DNA of 42,560 nt from an uncultured Chloroflexota bacterium. Lineage in GTDB: Bacteria > Chloroflexota > Chloroflexia > Chloroflexales > Chloroflexaceae. Location: positions 1-42,560 of the forward strand of contig CAKZKA010000232.1 in the NCBI GenBank assembly GCA_937120965.1. The letters run 5' to 3'. The first letter of the stretch is position 1, and each line of letters begins with the position of its first letter. Position numbers and translations under genes: made by a program. The notes under the pieces are model-generated. The model worked only from the letters and a program-made list of their open reading frames with translations. It was not told where the DNA came from and did no database searches. Of this stretch, positions 32,194-39,402 are shown one piece after another.

Positions 32194-33435
32194 CTAATCC
32201 CCCGCTGCAACGCAGGCGTGCAGCTCACGCAGGGGCGTGCGCGGGCGGAGGTAGTTGCGGGCCTCGGCGCGGATGATGTCCCAGGTCATACGGAGCTGGG
32301 CCAGCCAGGGCGCGGGGGCCATCTGCTTGTGCATATAGCTATCAAAGGTGAGGCGTTGCACATCGCGGTTACGGCACATTTCGGTAAAGACCTCCATCTG
32401 CCGCTCGTTGCCGTAGCCCCACTTTTGCAGCCAGCGCAAGAAGGCGTACATCGATCCGTACTCGTTCCACCAGAGCTTCTCGTAGGCCCGCAGATGGGCG
32501 GCGCTGGGCGCATCCAGGTGCTGGGCGAGCACCTGCGCGGCGATCTGGCCGCTCTTCATAGCCCAGTAGATCCCCTCGCCAGAGGTATGCACCACGAGGC
32601 CAGCGGCGTCGCCGATCAGCATAGCCCGGTCGAAGGCCATATGCTTACGGGGCTCCATAGGCAGAGCGTGGGCCTCGCGCAACAGCACGCGGCCGCCATC
32701 GAGGGCAGGGCCGAGGCGCGCCTTGAGATTGGCGAGCAGGGTGCGGGCCTGCGCGGTATGACCCGGCCCCGCGCCCACGCCAACGGCGATATGGTCGCGT
32801 TTGGGAAAGGCCCAGGCATACAGATCCGGGCTAACATCGTGACCGAGGTAGAGATCCGCGGTGTGCTCCCAGCGAGCCATCTGACGATCAGGCAGGGCAA
32901 TGCGTTCCTGCAACGCGATGGCGCGGGGCAGATTGGGCAGGCCGAGGAACTTCGCGGTCGGCGAGTAGGCCCCATCGGCGCCGATCACCGCATCGGCGGT
33001 GATGCTCTGCTCGCCGCCATCGCCCACGCGCCGGTAAGTCACAGTCACCCCGTGGCGTTCGACGCGCAGGCCGGTAAGCTGAGCATGGATCAACTCGGCG
33101 CCGCGTTGCTGGGCGCGAGAGCGCAGGAAAGCATCGAAGACCTCCCGGCGCACCATGGCCACATAGTCATCGGTGCTGGGCACGCTACCCGCGACATCAA
33201 TATGGGTCTCCTGGCCGGAGGGTGAGACCACCAGGCAGTGCGTCACCTTGCGGTCGATGAGCGTTGTGGGCAGGTCAAACTCCCGAAACGCAGCGGGGGG
33301 CACCGCGCCGCCGCAGGGCTTGGCCCGGGTCAACTCACGCTCGATCAGCACCGTCTCGATCCCCAGGCCGCGGAGCGTGATAGCCGCGGTGGCGCCACCC
33401 ACCGAAGCGCCGACGATCACGACACGTTGCGTCAT
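32194..33435 (-). CDS. bchP: Geranylgeranyl reductase
   Basis: A 413-residue flavoprotein that reduces the geranylgeranyl chain of bacteriochlorophyll to phytyl. The N-terminus VVIVGASVGGATAAITL is the FAD-binding loop, KPCGGAVPP is typical of BchP/ChlP, and LIGDAAGLVVHTSGEGIYWAM is the second FAD motif. It follows bchG on the same strand with an 86-nt gap, and a hairpin-prone GGGCGCC...GGCGGAGCGCCC sits between. Its product and that of bchG act in sequence on the tail. Confidence 0.92.
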   Translation of the reverse strand: MTQRVVIVGASVGGATAAITLRGLGIETVLIERELTRAKPCGGAVPPAAFREFDLPTTLIDRKVTHCLVVSPSGQETHIDVAGSVPSTDDYVAMVRREVFDAFLRSRAQQRGAELIHAQLTGLRVERHGVTVTYRRVGDGGEQSITADAVIGADGAYSPTAKFLGLPNLPRAIALQERIALPDRQMARWEHTADLYLGHDVSPDLYAWAFPKRDHIAVGVGAGPGHTAQARTLLANLKARLGPALDGGRVLLREAHALPMEPRKHMAFDRAMLIGDAAGLVVHTSGEGIYWAMKSGQIAAQVLAQHLDAPSAAHLRAYEKLWWNEYGSMYAFLRWLQKWGYGNERQMEVFTEMCRNRDVQRLTFDSYMHKQMAPAPWLAQLRMTWDIIRAEARNYLRPRTPLRELHACVAAGD

Positions 33436-33463
33436 AATTCCCCCAGTTTTCGCTCCAAGAAAG

Positions 33464-33489
33464 GGGCGCCTGCCGAAGGCGGAGCGCCC
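33464..33489 (-). other. Intercistronic hairpin bchG-bchP
   Basis: GGGCGC (33464-33469) pairs with GCGCCC (33484-33489); an inner CGCCT...AGGCG pairing is an alternative. It lies between bchG and bchP and might affect mRNA processing. Confidence 0.35.
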
Positions 33490-33521
33490 GTTCGCCGCAG
33501 GCCGTAGCGCGCGGCAACCCC

Positions 33522-34466
33522 TCAGGAAGCCAGCCCGATCGCCGCGGCCAGCATACCCCAGACATAGAGCATAATCGCCGTCGCGTTAAAGAACACCTCG
33601 TTATGCTCGGGGTCGCGGATGAAGCGCATATTGGGAATACTCTGAGCGGCGAGGAGCAGGAAGACCACGCCAGCGGCAATCGGGTGGCCCCAGGCGAAGA
33701 GCAGCACGATCACGGCAATCTGGGCCAGGCCCATAATCGTCACCACCATACGCGCGGCGGCTACCTTGCCGTACTGCACCGGAATGGAGCGAATGCCCAT
33801 GACGGCGTCGCCCTTCATACTCTTAAAATCATTGACGGTCATAATGCCGTGGGCGCCGAAGGAGTAGAGCAGGGCAATCGTGACACTCTGGGCAGTGAGC
33901 GGCGCAAAGGCGACGTGACCGGCCATCCAGGCCAGGCCCTCGTAGGAGATCGCCACCAGCGCATTGCCAATCCAGCCATTGCGCTTGGCGCGCACGGGCT
34001 TGAGGCTATAGGCCAGGGCGGCGATCAGGCCCAGCCCGACGAAGAGGGCGACCTGGCCACCGAGCACAAAGGCCATGCAGGTGCCGAGCCAGGTAAGGAT
34101 GACCGCCAGAATATGGACGTGGCGCAGGCTGACCTGACCAGAGGGAATGAGGCGCTGGGGTTCATTGATAGCGTCAACATCGCGGTCACAGTAATCATTG
34201 ACCACCTGGGACAGGCCGCAGAGGATGGGGCCGGCCATCAGGATACCGAGGGCCAGGCGGCTGAGGGGTTCAACCTGCCACGACAGGGCGCCACTGGCGA
34301 CCGCGCCGCAGAGGAAGGCCCAGGCCGGCGCGAACCAGGTCACCGGCTTCATCAGCGTGATGGAGCGGGCGAGCGTACCGCGCAGGCCGGAGACAGGAGG
34401 CGTAAGCGACGAGGTGGCCGGTGTCGGCGCGGGAGCGAGGCCGGAGCCTTTGTGGGTGTCACTCAT
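33522..34466 (-). CDS. bchG: Bacteriochlorophyll synthase
   Basis: A 314-residue UbiA-type prenyltransferase with about eight transmembrane segments. It esterifies bacteriochlorophyllide with a C20 alcohol. The first motif NDYCDRDVDAINEP (about residue 90) and the second NDFKSMKGDAVMG (about 215) hold the Asp residues that bind Mg-diphosphate. The wording DRDVDAINEPQR is specific to the chlorophyll synthase branch. It is the fourth gene of the pufBAC-bchGP run, 66 nt after pufC. Confidence 0.93.
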   Translation of the reverse strand: MSDTHKGSGLAPAPTPATSSLTPPVSGLRGTLARSITLMKPVTWFAPAWAFLCGAVASGALSWQVEPLSRLALGILMAGPILCGLSQVVNDYCDRDVDAINEPQRLIPSGQVSLRHVHILAVILTWLGTCMAFVLGGQVALFVGLGLIAALAYSLKPVRAKRNGWIGNALVAISYEGLAWMAGHVAFAPLTAQSVTIALLYSFGAHGIMTVNDFKSMKGDAVMGIRSIPVQYGKVAAARMVVTIMGLAQIAVIVLLFAWGHPIAAGVVFLLLAAQSIPNMRFIRDPEHNEVFFNATAIMLYVWGMLAAAIGLAS

Positions 34467-34495
34467 TGACGGCTCGATTCTAGCAGGGGTCGAGG

Positions 34496-34526
34496 GCGCG
34501 GGGCGTCGGCTGGCGACGCCCCGCGC
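34496..34526 (-). terminator. 13-bp hairpin between pufC and bchG
   Basis: GCGCGGGGCGTCG (34496-34508) pairs perfectly with 34514-34526, loop 5 nt, 6 nt after the pufC stop codon. No T-tract follows. Likely an attenuating or 3'-protecting structure. Confidence 0.6.
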
Positions 34527-34532
34527 TGCCAG

Positions 34533-35780
34533 CTACGGCGTTCCGCGCAGGAAGGGCGGCAGCACGACCACTCCGGCATCACCCGCCGGGATGGCCGTCT
34601 GATTAATAGCCGCCTTCGGAATAGCTGCCCGCTGGTGACAGGTGTAGCAACCCGGCACGTTGTAGAACTGCCCATCGATCTGCTGGTAGGAGAAGCGGCT
34701 GGCGCCACCTTCCAGCTCGGAGGGAATGGCGTCTTTGGGGATCGCCCCGTAGGTCGTCCAGTTCTCCTTCAGCCAGGTGGTGAGTTGCAGCATGCGCTGG
34801 GCCTTAAGCTTGTTGTAGCCGTACTCAGGATGGGCGATATTGCTGGCCGTCTCCAGCTCATAGCCCACGAAGTTGCGCGAGTTGTGGCAGTAGGTACAGC
34901 CGACGCCCAGCGACCAGGCCTGGTAATTCATCACGTTCTGGTTGATGGTCACCTGCTCCTGGGTGCGCCCGCCGTCGTAGGTCAGCGCCAGGGCGCCGCG
35001 GCCACTCTCGGGAACATTGGGGTCGAACGGGCTCCAGACGAAGTAGTTGTAGATGTAGTAGAGCACCGAGTCCTGGAGGCTGATCGGCTGTTGCAGGGCC
35101 TCGGGCTTGAGCGCCGGATCGGTAATCGCCACGCCATTCTCATCGAGCGGATCGACCGTCACCAGAATATCGGGGACGCTCTTGATAAACTGGACGCCGA
35201 AGCTCTCCAGGTTGTTGGGCGCGTTGTTATGGCAGGTGGCGCACTGCACATAGTTTCCGCGCCAGTTGGGCAGATTCACAATGTACTGGGCGTTGACATC
35301 ACTCACCAGGTAGAGCATGTTACGCGCGGCGATCTTCTGCGGATACTCGTCGCTGGCGAAGTTCTGGATGTTATGGCAGTACTGGCATCCAACGCCGAGG
35401 GCGCCAGAAACATACTGTTGCATATATGTCCAGATCTGCGCCGAGGTCATACCGGCGAGCACCTGCACATTGACCGTGTTCGGATTGGCCTCAACCCATG
35501 CCTGACCGGCCTGAACCCCTTCCGTCCAGGCCTGTTCGCCGAGCCATGGCTGGCGGCCATCGGTAGGCGTATTCGGTTGCGCGCTGGTAATTACCTTGAT
35601 GCCATCGCTCGGGCTCCAGGGGGTCGCGGCGACGAGAGCCGCGGCTGCGCGCTCGGGGGCGAGCACCAGGCTATACACCCACCAGAACACTGCCGTCGTC
35701 ACCACTGCGACGACGATGCCAACGGCCACGGAGATGAAGATCGCAGCCTGTCGATCACTGGGCCGGGTTGGCGCTTGCAT
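34533..35780 (-). CDS. pufC: Tetraheme cytochrome c subunit (cytochrome c554) of the reaction centre
   Basis: A 415-residue periplasmic-side cytochrome. An N-terminal helix (about residues 11-40) anchors it. Four CxxCH sites are present: C132-H136, C180-H184, C295-H299 and C378-H382. Met155 and Met330 stand where axial ligands are expected. It re-reduces the photo-oxidised special pair, receiving electrons from auracyanin. The ATG at 35780 follows GAGGAGA. It is separated from pufA by 340 nt that hold a hairpin and a separate promoter. Confidence 0.93.
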   Translation of the reverse strand: MQAPTRPSDRQAAIFISVAVGIVVAVVTTAVFWWVYSLVLAPERAAAALVAATPWSPSDGIKVITSAQPNTPTDGRQPWLGEQAWTEGVQAGQAWVEANPNTVNVQVLAGMTSAQIWTYMQQYVSGALGVGCQYCHNIQNFASDEYPQKIAARNMLYLVSDVNAQYIVNLPNWRGNYVQCATCHNNAPNNLESFGVQFIKSVPDILVTVDPLDENGVAITDPALKPEALQQPISLQDSVLYYIYNYFVWSPFDPNVPESGRGALALTYDGGRTQEQVTINQNVMNYQAWSLGVGCTYCHNSRNFVGYELETASNIAHPEYGYNKLKAQRMLQLTTWLKENWTTYGAIPKDAIPSELEGGASRFSYQQIDGQFYNVPGCYTCHQRAAIPKAAINQTAIPAGDAGVVVLPPFLRGTP

Positions 35781-35946
35781 AGAGGTCTCCTCGAGCTCCA
35801 GGTCAGCAGCCCGGCGCCACTGCACCAGGGGCAGCCGGTTCCGACATATACGTCAGGGCGTCAGGAGGGCGGTCGCGCTGCACAGCCTGCCTCGGGGGAG
35901 GGCGGGATGCGAACAGAACGCCAAGGAAAGCGAGAGTGGTTGACCC

Positions 35947-35963
35947 TGACCTTGCACCAGTCA
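35947..35963. promoter_or_regulatory. Dyad next to the pufC -10 box
   Basis: TGAC (35947-35950) and GTCA (35960-35963) bracket 9 bp directly downstream of the -10 box on the minus strand. It is short; operator function is a guess. Confidence 0.25.
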
Positions 35964-35991
35964 GTATACACCCGATGCTTTCGAAGGTCAA
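35963..35991 (-). promoter_or_regulatory. Internal promoter for pufC-bchG-bchP
   Basis: On the minus strand TTGACC (35986-35991), 17 bp, TATACT (35963-35968). It would start transcription near 35956, about 175 nt before pufC. Confidence 0.65.
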
Positions 35992-36036
35992 ATAATGTTC
36001 TATGTGCAAAAACCGGAATAATCCTGGCCGTAAGAT

Positions 36037-36075
36037 GGCAACAACCGCCAGCACCCCCTGCTGGCGGTTGTTGCC
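36037..36075 (-). terminator. 16-bp perfect hairpin after pufA
   Basis: GGCAACAACCGCCAGC (36037-36052) and GCTGGCGGTTGTTGCC (36060-36075) pair perfectly around a 7-nt loop. It begins 46 nt after the pufA stop. With no long T-tract it could act as partial terminator and as 3' shield of the pufBA message. Confidence 0.75.
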
Positions 36076-36121
36076 CACCTCTGGTGCTCCAGCTGCCATC
36101 TGGCGCCGGGCGCCAGAGGCC

Positions 36122-36307
36122 TCAGCCGAGCAGGGCGCCCAGGTAGTGCAGAATGAAGACGCCTGCGGGCGTTCCTGCTGGAGTCAGATTGTCGAGCCAG
36201 TTGTAGCGAACCGAACTGAGCACGATGAAGTGAATCAGCAGCGCGACAACGAAACCCAGAATCGTAAAAAGCACGATGTTAGTGCGCACTGGACTGCGTG
36301 GAGGCAT
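36122..36307 (-). CDS. pufA: Light-harvesting B808-866-type alpha subunit
   Basis: A 61-residue single-pass antenna peptide. [19 protein letters not shown] is the typical N-terminus, the membrane helix runs about residues 11-32, and His26 ([10 protein letters not shown]) ligates bacteriochlorophyll. The C-terminal tail is longer than the helix needs and has a second hydrophobic patch ([11 protein letters not shown]). The ATG at 36307 follows AAGGAG. pufB lies 61 nt upstream. Confidence 0.95.
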   Translation of the reverse strand: MPPRSPVRTNIVLFTILGFVVALLIHFIVLSSVRYNWLDNLTPAGTPAGVFILHYLGALLG

Positions 36308-36368
36308 AGGTTGCTCCTTACCCTGGAAGCCTAACCGCTAACAACAACACCCGCCGCTCCGCCTGGCC

Positions 36369-36539
36369 TTAGAGACCAGCGCTCAACCACGGACGCCAGA
36401 GCCAGACCAGCAGGTGCGCGATCGCAGCGATCACGCCAAAGGCCCAGAACGACTTCACCACGATGTCGTGCATCAGCCAGTCCTGGTTGTTGAACAGCGA
36501 CCGCCATTTCGGGGGGACCAGATTGTCTTCTTCGCGCAT
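36369..36539 (-). CDS. pufB: Light-harvesting B808-866-type beta subunit
   Basis: A 56-residue single-pass antenna peptide. WLMHDIVVKSF gives His24 and AAIAHLLVWLW gives His42, the two bacteriochlorophyll ligands of the dual-band (808/866 nm) antenna. The N-terminus REEDNLVPPKWR is as in Chloroflexus. The ATG at 36539 follows GGAGG; an in-frame ATG 31 codons upstream is outside the family's length. It is the first gene after the strong promoter. Confidence 0.95.
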   Translation of the reverse strand: MREEDNLVPPKWRSLFNNQDWLMHDIVVKSFWAFGVIAAIAHLLVWLWRPWLSAGL

Positions 36540-36578
36540 GGATGAACCTCCAGCTACTACAACGGGACCACTGACCGG

Positions 36579-36607
36579 GCGCCAGGCATGCCATGCCGTC
36601 CTGGCGC
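36579..36607 (-). other. Hairpin in the pufB leader
   Basis: GCGCCAGG (36579-36586) and CCTGGCGC (36600-36607) pair perfectly around 13 nt, 40 nt before the pufB start codon. It may stabilise or regulate the leader. Confidence 0.45.
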
Positions 36608-36653
36608 TGTGTGCCTCTCGCGCAACCTTCACGGCGGGAGTTGCACAGCGGGA

Positions 36654-36676
36654 AAGGTATAGGATGTAAATACCTT
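36654..36676. promoter_or_regulatory. Dyad at the puf transcription start
   Basis: AAGGTAT (36654-36660) and ATACCTT (36670-36676), 9 bp apart, a perfect 7+7 inverted repeat about 6-28 bp downstream of the expected start. It looks like a repressor site. The binding protein is unknown. Confidence 0.55.
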
Positions 36677-36688
36677 ATACTGCCCTAA

Positions 36689-36717
36689 ATTATATAGAAG
36701 GCAAGAAAAATTGTCAA
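36689..36717 (-). promoter_or_regulatory. Consensus promoter of pufBA
   Basis: On the minus strand TTGACA (36712-36717), exactly 17 bp, TATAAT (36689-36694): a full sigma70 consensus, the only one in the window. The surrounding DNA is AT-rich. The leader is about 140 nt. Confidence 0.85.
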
Positions 36718-36726
36718 TCGTTGCTT

Positions 36727-36889
36727 TTAAGCAAAAAGTGGCGATCTGGCTACAAAGCGCCCACCGTCGCCATCCATCCGTCCGGTAACCCGCTCAGAGG
36801 GCGAGGGCCGGGGGGTGAGGGCCGAACGCGCCTGCATTGCATCGGCCCCGCGGTTTCTCCCTATTCGCACGTCACGAACGAAAGGGCTG
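36727..36889. other. Non-coding gap between puf and phosphatase genes
   Basis: No gene. GGGCCGA (36819-36825) and TCGGCCC (36842-36848) form a 7-bp inverted repeat. Confidence 0.35.
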
Positions 36890-36926
36890 TGGTATGATAC
36901 TGGTGAAGGACGGAACCCGCTATAAT
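36890..36926 (+). promoter_or_regulatory. Promoter region of the histidine phosphatase gene
   Basis: TGGTATGAT (36890-36898) is an extended -10 box and TATAAT is at 36921-36926. Neither has a good -35 box. The start codon is 26 bp beyond the second. Confidence 0.4.
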
Positions 36927-36951
36927 CGGATGCACCACTGAGGAGCGCCGC

Positions 36952-37704
36952 GTGACCCTGTTGCTGCTGATTCGCCACGGGACCAACGATTGGGTGCACG
37001 GACGGCTGGCCGGCTGGACGCCGGGCGTGCATCTGAATGACGAAGGACGCGCGCAGGCGGCCGCGCTGAGTGAGCGGCTGGGCGATCTGCCGATTGCGGC
37101 CATCTACACCAGCCCGCTGGAGCGTTGTGTCGAGACGGCTGCCGCCATCGCCGAGCCGCGCGGGTTGCAGCTACGCCTGGTCGAACAGATCGGTGAGGTG
37201 CGCTACGGCGAGTGGCAGGGCGCCGAGTTGAAGGAGCTGTACAAACACGAGCTGTGGCCCGGCGTGCAGCACTACCCCAGCGGTACACGCTTTCCCAACG
37301 GCGAGACCCTCGGCGAGGCCCAGATGCGTATGGTGCAGGCCCTCGACCGCCTGCGGGCGCTGCATCCCGAACAGATTATCGCCGTTGTGTCGCACGCCGA
37401 TATTATCAAGCTGGCCATTGCATACTACGTAGGTATGCATATCGATCTGTTTCAACGGCTGGTGATCAACCCGGCTTCACTGACCGCGATCGCATTTGAG
37501 CGGATGGGACCACGGCTGCTGGCGTTTAATGAAACTGGCTCCCTCGCCCATTTGCGCCCCAAGCCCGCGTCCACCGCAGCAACCGAGCAGCCCGCGGAAG
37601 GCGCCGCGGTCGCCACTCCGACGCCTTCCGCCGAGAGCCCCGCCGCTGGCAACGGTGAAGGCCCCCTGCCGGAGGTGGAGCACCTAGAGCAGGAGCATGT
37701 CTGA
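36952..37704 (+). CDS. Histidine phosphatase (phosphoglycerate-mutase-like) family protein
   Basis: A 250-residue protein. LLLIRHGTNDW holds the phospho-accepting His near residue 9, YTSPLERCVETA the second Arg site, GEVRYGEWQG a later signature, and VVSHADIIKL the second His. A Pro/Ala/Glu-rich tail of about 50 residues follows. The substrate is unknown. The start is a GTG at 36952 after GAGGAG. Its last 8 bases overlap the DUF3090 gene. With that gene and the SCO1664-like kinase it forms a trio best known in Actinobacteria. Confidence 0.85.
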   Translation: MTLLLLIRHGTNDWVHGRLAGWTPGVHLNDEGRAQAAALSERLGDLPIAAIYTSPLERCVETAAAIAEPRGLQLRLVEQIGEVRYGEWQGAELKELYKHELWPGVQHYPSGTRFPNGETLGEAQMRMVQALDRLRALHPEQIIAVVSHADIIKLAIAYYVGMHIDLFQRLVINPASLTAIAFERMGPRLLAFNETGSLAHLRPKPASTAATEQPAEGAAVATPTPSAESPAAGNGEGPLPEVEHLEQEHV

Positions 37705-38227
37705 GTTTACTTACGATCTGGATGCAGTGCAGCGCATTACCGTTGGCGCCGTTGGTCCAAAAGGTCAGCGTGTCTTCTACATGCAGGCGCGTCGGGGCCC
37801 GCGGCTGATCACCCTGCTCGCCGAGAAGGAGCAGGTGCGCGCCCTCGCTGAAGCGATCGGGCGCCTGCTCGATAGTCTCGCCGAAAAGAATCCGCGCCTG
37901 GCTACCTCCGACGATTTGCTGGTGACCGATATGAGCCTCGAGGAGCCGCTGGAGCCGGAGTTCCGCGTCGGCCAGATGGGGCTGGGCTACGATACCGAAC
38001 GCGATCTGATCGTCTTGCTGATCCAGGGTATCAGCGACGATGAGGACGAACAACCCACCGCGCGCCTCTCGGCAACCCGGCCCCAGATGCGGGCCCTGAG
38101 CAGTCACGCCGCGCAGGTGGTGGCCGCCGGGCGGGCCATCTGCGGTAATTGTAGCCGCCCAATTGACCCGTCGGGTCATTTCTGCCCCCAGCGCAACGGC
38201 CACGGTCCGGTCAGCGGCACACCTTGA
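37697..38227 (+). CDS. DUF3090 family protein
   Basis: A 176-residue protein with GAVGPKGQRVFYMQAR near the N-terminus, EFRVGQMGLGYD in the middle, and a C-terminal zinc-ribbon-like ICGNCSRPIDPSGHFCPQRNGH, all characteristic of DUF3090. Function unknown. It is translationally coupled to the histidine phosphatase through an 8-nt overlap. The third member of the trio follows after a repeat insertion. Confidence 0.85.
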   Translation: MSEFTYDLDAVQRITVGAVGPKGQRVFYMQARRGPRLITLLAEKEQVRALAEAIGRLLDSLAEKNPRLATSDDLLVTDMSLEEPLEPEFRVGQMGLGYDTERDLIVLLIQGISDDEDEQPTARLSATRPQMRALSSHAAQVVAAGRAICGNCSRPIDPSGHFCPQRNGHGPVSGTP

Positions 38228-38551
38228 GTGATGTGAGGGTCACTCCTCTCGAGGGGCGCGGATCCGGCCCGCGCAGGGGTCGCGCCCGTCCTGGCCTCCC
38301 TGCGCCACCGGCGCGGGCGCTGATGTGAACATATGGGGAAACCGGGTTTCCCCATCCCCCTGCCTGTGGCGGCGGCAAGCCCTCCCCACATCCCTCTGCC
38401 TGTGGCGGCGGCAAGCCTTCCCCACCGGGAGGGTTTGGGAGGGCTACGCCCTCCCGAGAACAACTCATTTTCATCCTGTCGTCGTGCGGCGCAGCCGCAT
38501 AGACGGCAGAGAACGGCGAGTTATGCGTACCGCTTGAAGAGCGCAGCAGCT
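38228..38551. repeat. Composite repeat lying inside the trio operon
   Basis: GTGAACATA, GGGGAAACCGGGTTTCCCC (38336-38354), two GGCGGCGGCAAGCC units, GGGAGGG...CCCTCCC, TCATTTTCATC, and GTGCGGCGCAGCCGCAT (38484-38500). It separates DUF3090 from the SCO1664-like gene by 324 bp. Confidence 0.75.
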
Positions 38552-39295
38552 ATGAACGAGCAGCAACCCCAGACAATCGAGGTATCCCGGGTGTTGGAAG
38601 CGCTGGCGCAGGGTGATATGACCATTGAGACTGCTCTGCCCTACAGCAGTAACTATACGCTGCTCGCAACCATTACGTATGAGGAGTTGCAGGTGCTCGC
38701 CGTGTACAAGCCCCGCCGCGGCGAGCGGCCGCTCTGGGATTTTACCCGTGGCACGCTGTATCGCCGCGAGGTGGCAGCCTACCTGGTCTCCGAGGCCCTC
38801 GGCTTTGGCCTGGTGCCGCCAACGGTGCTCCGCGATGGTCCCTATGGCATCGGGATGGTGCAGTTGTTCATCGCCAATGATGAGGACGCGCACCTGTTTA
38901 CCATGCTCAAGGAGGGGGGCTACGAACCGACCATCCGCCGCCTGTGCGCCTTCGATTGTCTGATCAATAATGCCGATCGCAAGAGCGGCCACGCGCTCAA
39001 GGGCCTCGATGGGCGGCTCTGGGCCATTGACCACGGGATCTGTTTCCACCACGAGCCGAAGTTGCGCACGGTGCTGTGGGATTTTGTGGGCGAAGCCTTG
39101 CCCCCCGAGGTGGTCACCGCCCTGCAAGCCTTCCGCGCCCGGCTCGATGCCGGCGATGCTGTCGCGGAGGCCCTGGGCGATCTGCTCGATAAGGTTGAGG
39201 TTCGCGCCTTGCGTCGCCGCCTTGACCACCTGCTCGCTACGGGGGTCTTTCCACCGCCTGGTCCGGGTCCCAATGTGCCCTGGCCGCCAGTGTAG
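38552..39295 (+). CDS. SCO1664-family kinase-like protein
   Basis: A 247-residue protein of the PI3/4-kinase-like (HipA-type) fold. AVYKPRRGERPLWDF near residue 50 holds the ATP-binding Lys. FDCLINNADRKSGHAL contains the catalytic NxDR-x-x-H, and WAIDHGICFHHE the metal-binding Asp. Substrate is unknown. The ATG at 38552 has a weak GAAGAG site. In Actinobacteria this gene follows the phosphatase and DUF3090, as here. Confidence 0.85.
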   Translation: MNEQQPQTIEVSRVLEALAQGDMTIETALPYSSNYTLLATITYEELQVLAVYKPRRGERPLWDFTRGTLYRREVAAYLVSEALGFGLVPPTVLRDGPYGIGMVQLFIANDEDAHLFTMLKEGGYEPTIRRLCAFDCLINNADRKSGHALKGLDGRLWAIDHGICFHHEPKLRTVLWDFVGEALPPEVVTALQAFRARLDAGDAVAEALGDLLDKVEVRALRRRLDHLLATGVFPPPGPGPNVPWPPV

Positions 39296-39329
39296 CGCCA
39301 CACGGATTGCGGAATTCCTCCAAGACCTC

Positions 39330-39351
39330 TTCATACTCCGTTCACAATCCC
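39330..39351 (+). promoter_or_regulatory. 11-bp direct repeat, possible OmpR/PhoB-type site
   Basis: TTCATACTCCG (39330-39340) is followed immediately by TTCACAATCCC (39341-39351). Direct repeats with 11-bp phase are the usual site of OmpR/PhoB regulators, and such a regulator is encoded 0.65 kb downstream. Confidence 0.45.
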
Positions 39352-39402
39352 TCCGTATTCTGGTCGCCATAGTTGCCCGAGGATTGACGGAGGTTCTCAA
39401 TA

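Noticed and set aside
34635..36146. A 503-codon open frame antisense to pufC
   Set aside because: It crosses the pufC heme motifs on the opposite strand, the pufC promoter and the hairpin, and has no family features.
36369..36632. Longer pufB start at 36632
   Set aside because: The added 31 residues are unlike any antenna peptide, while ATG 36539 has a perfect GGAGG site and the right length.
32194..36717. pufL/pufM reaction-centre genes expected beside pufBAC
   Set aside because: No open frame in the window has L/M subunit features. They must be elsewhere, as in Chloroflexus.
36640..36720. PpsR/CrtJ operator (TGT-N12-ACA) at the puf promoter
   Set aside because: No properly spaced TGT...ACA pair was found there or at the pufC promoter.
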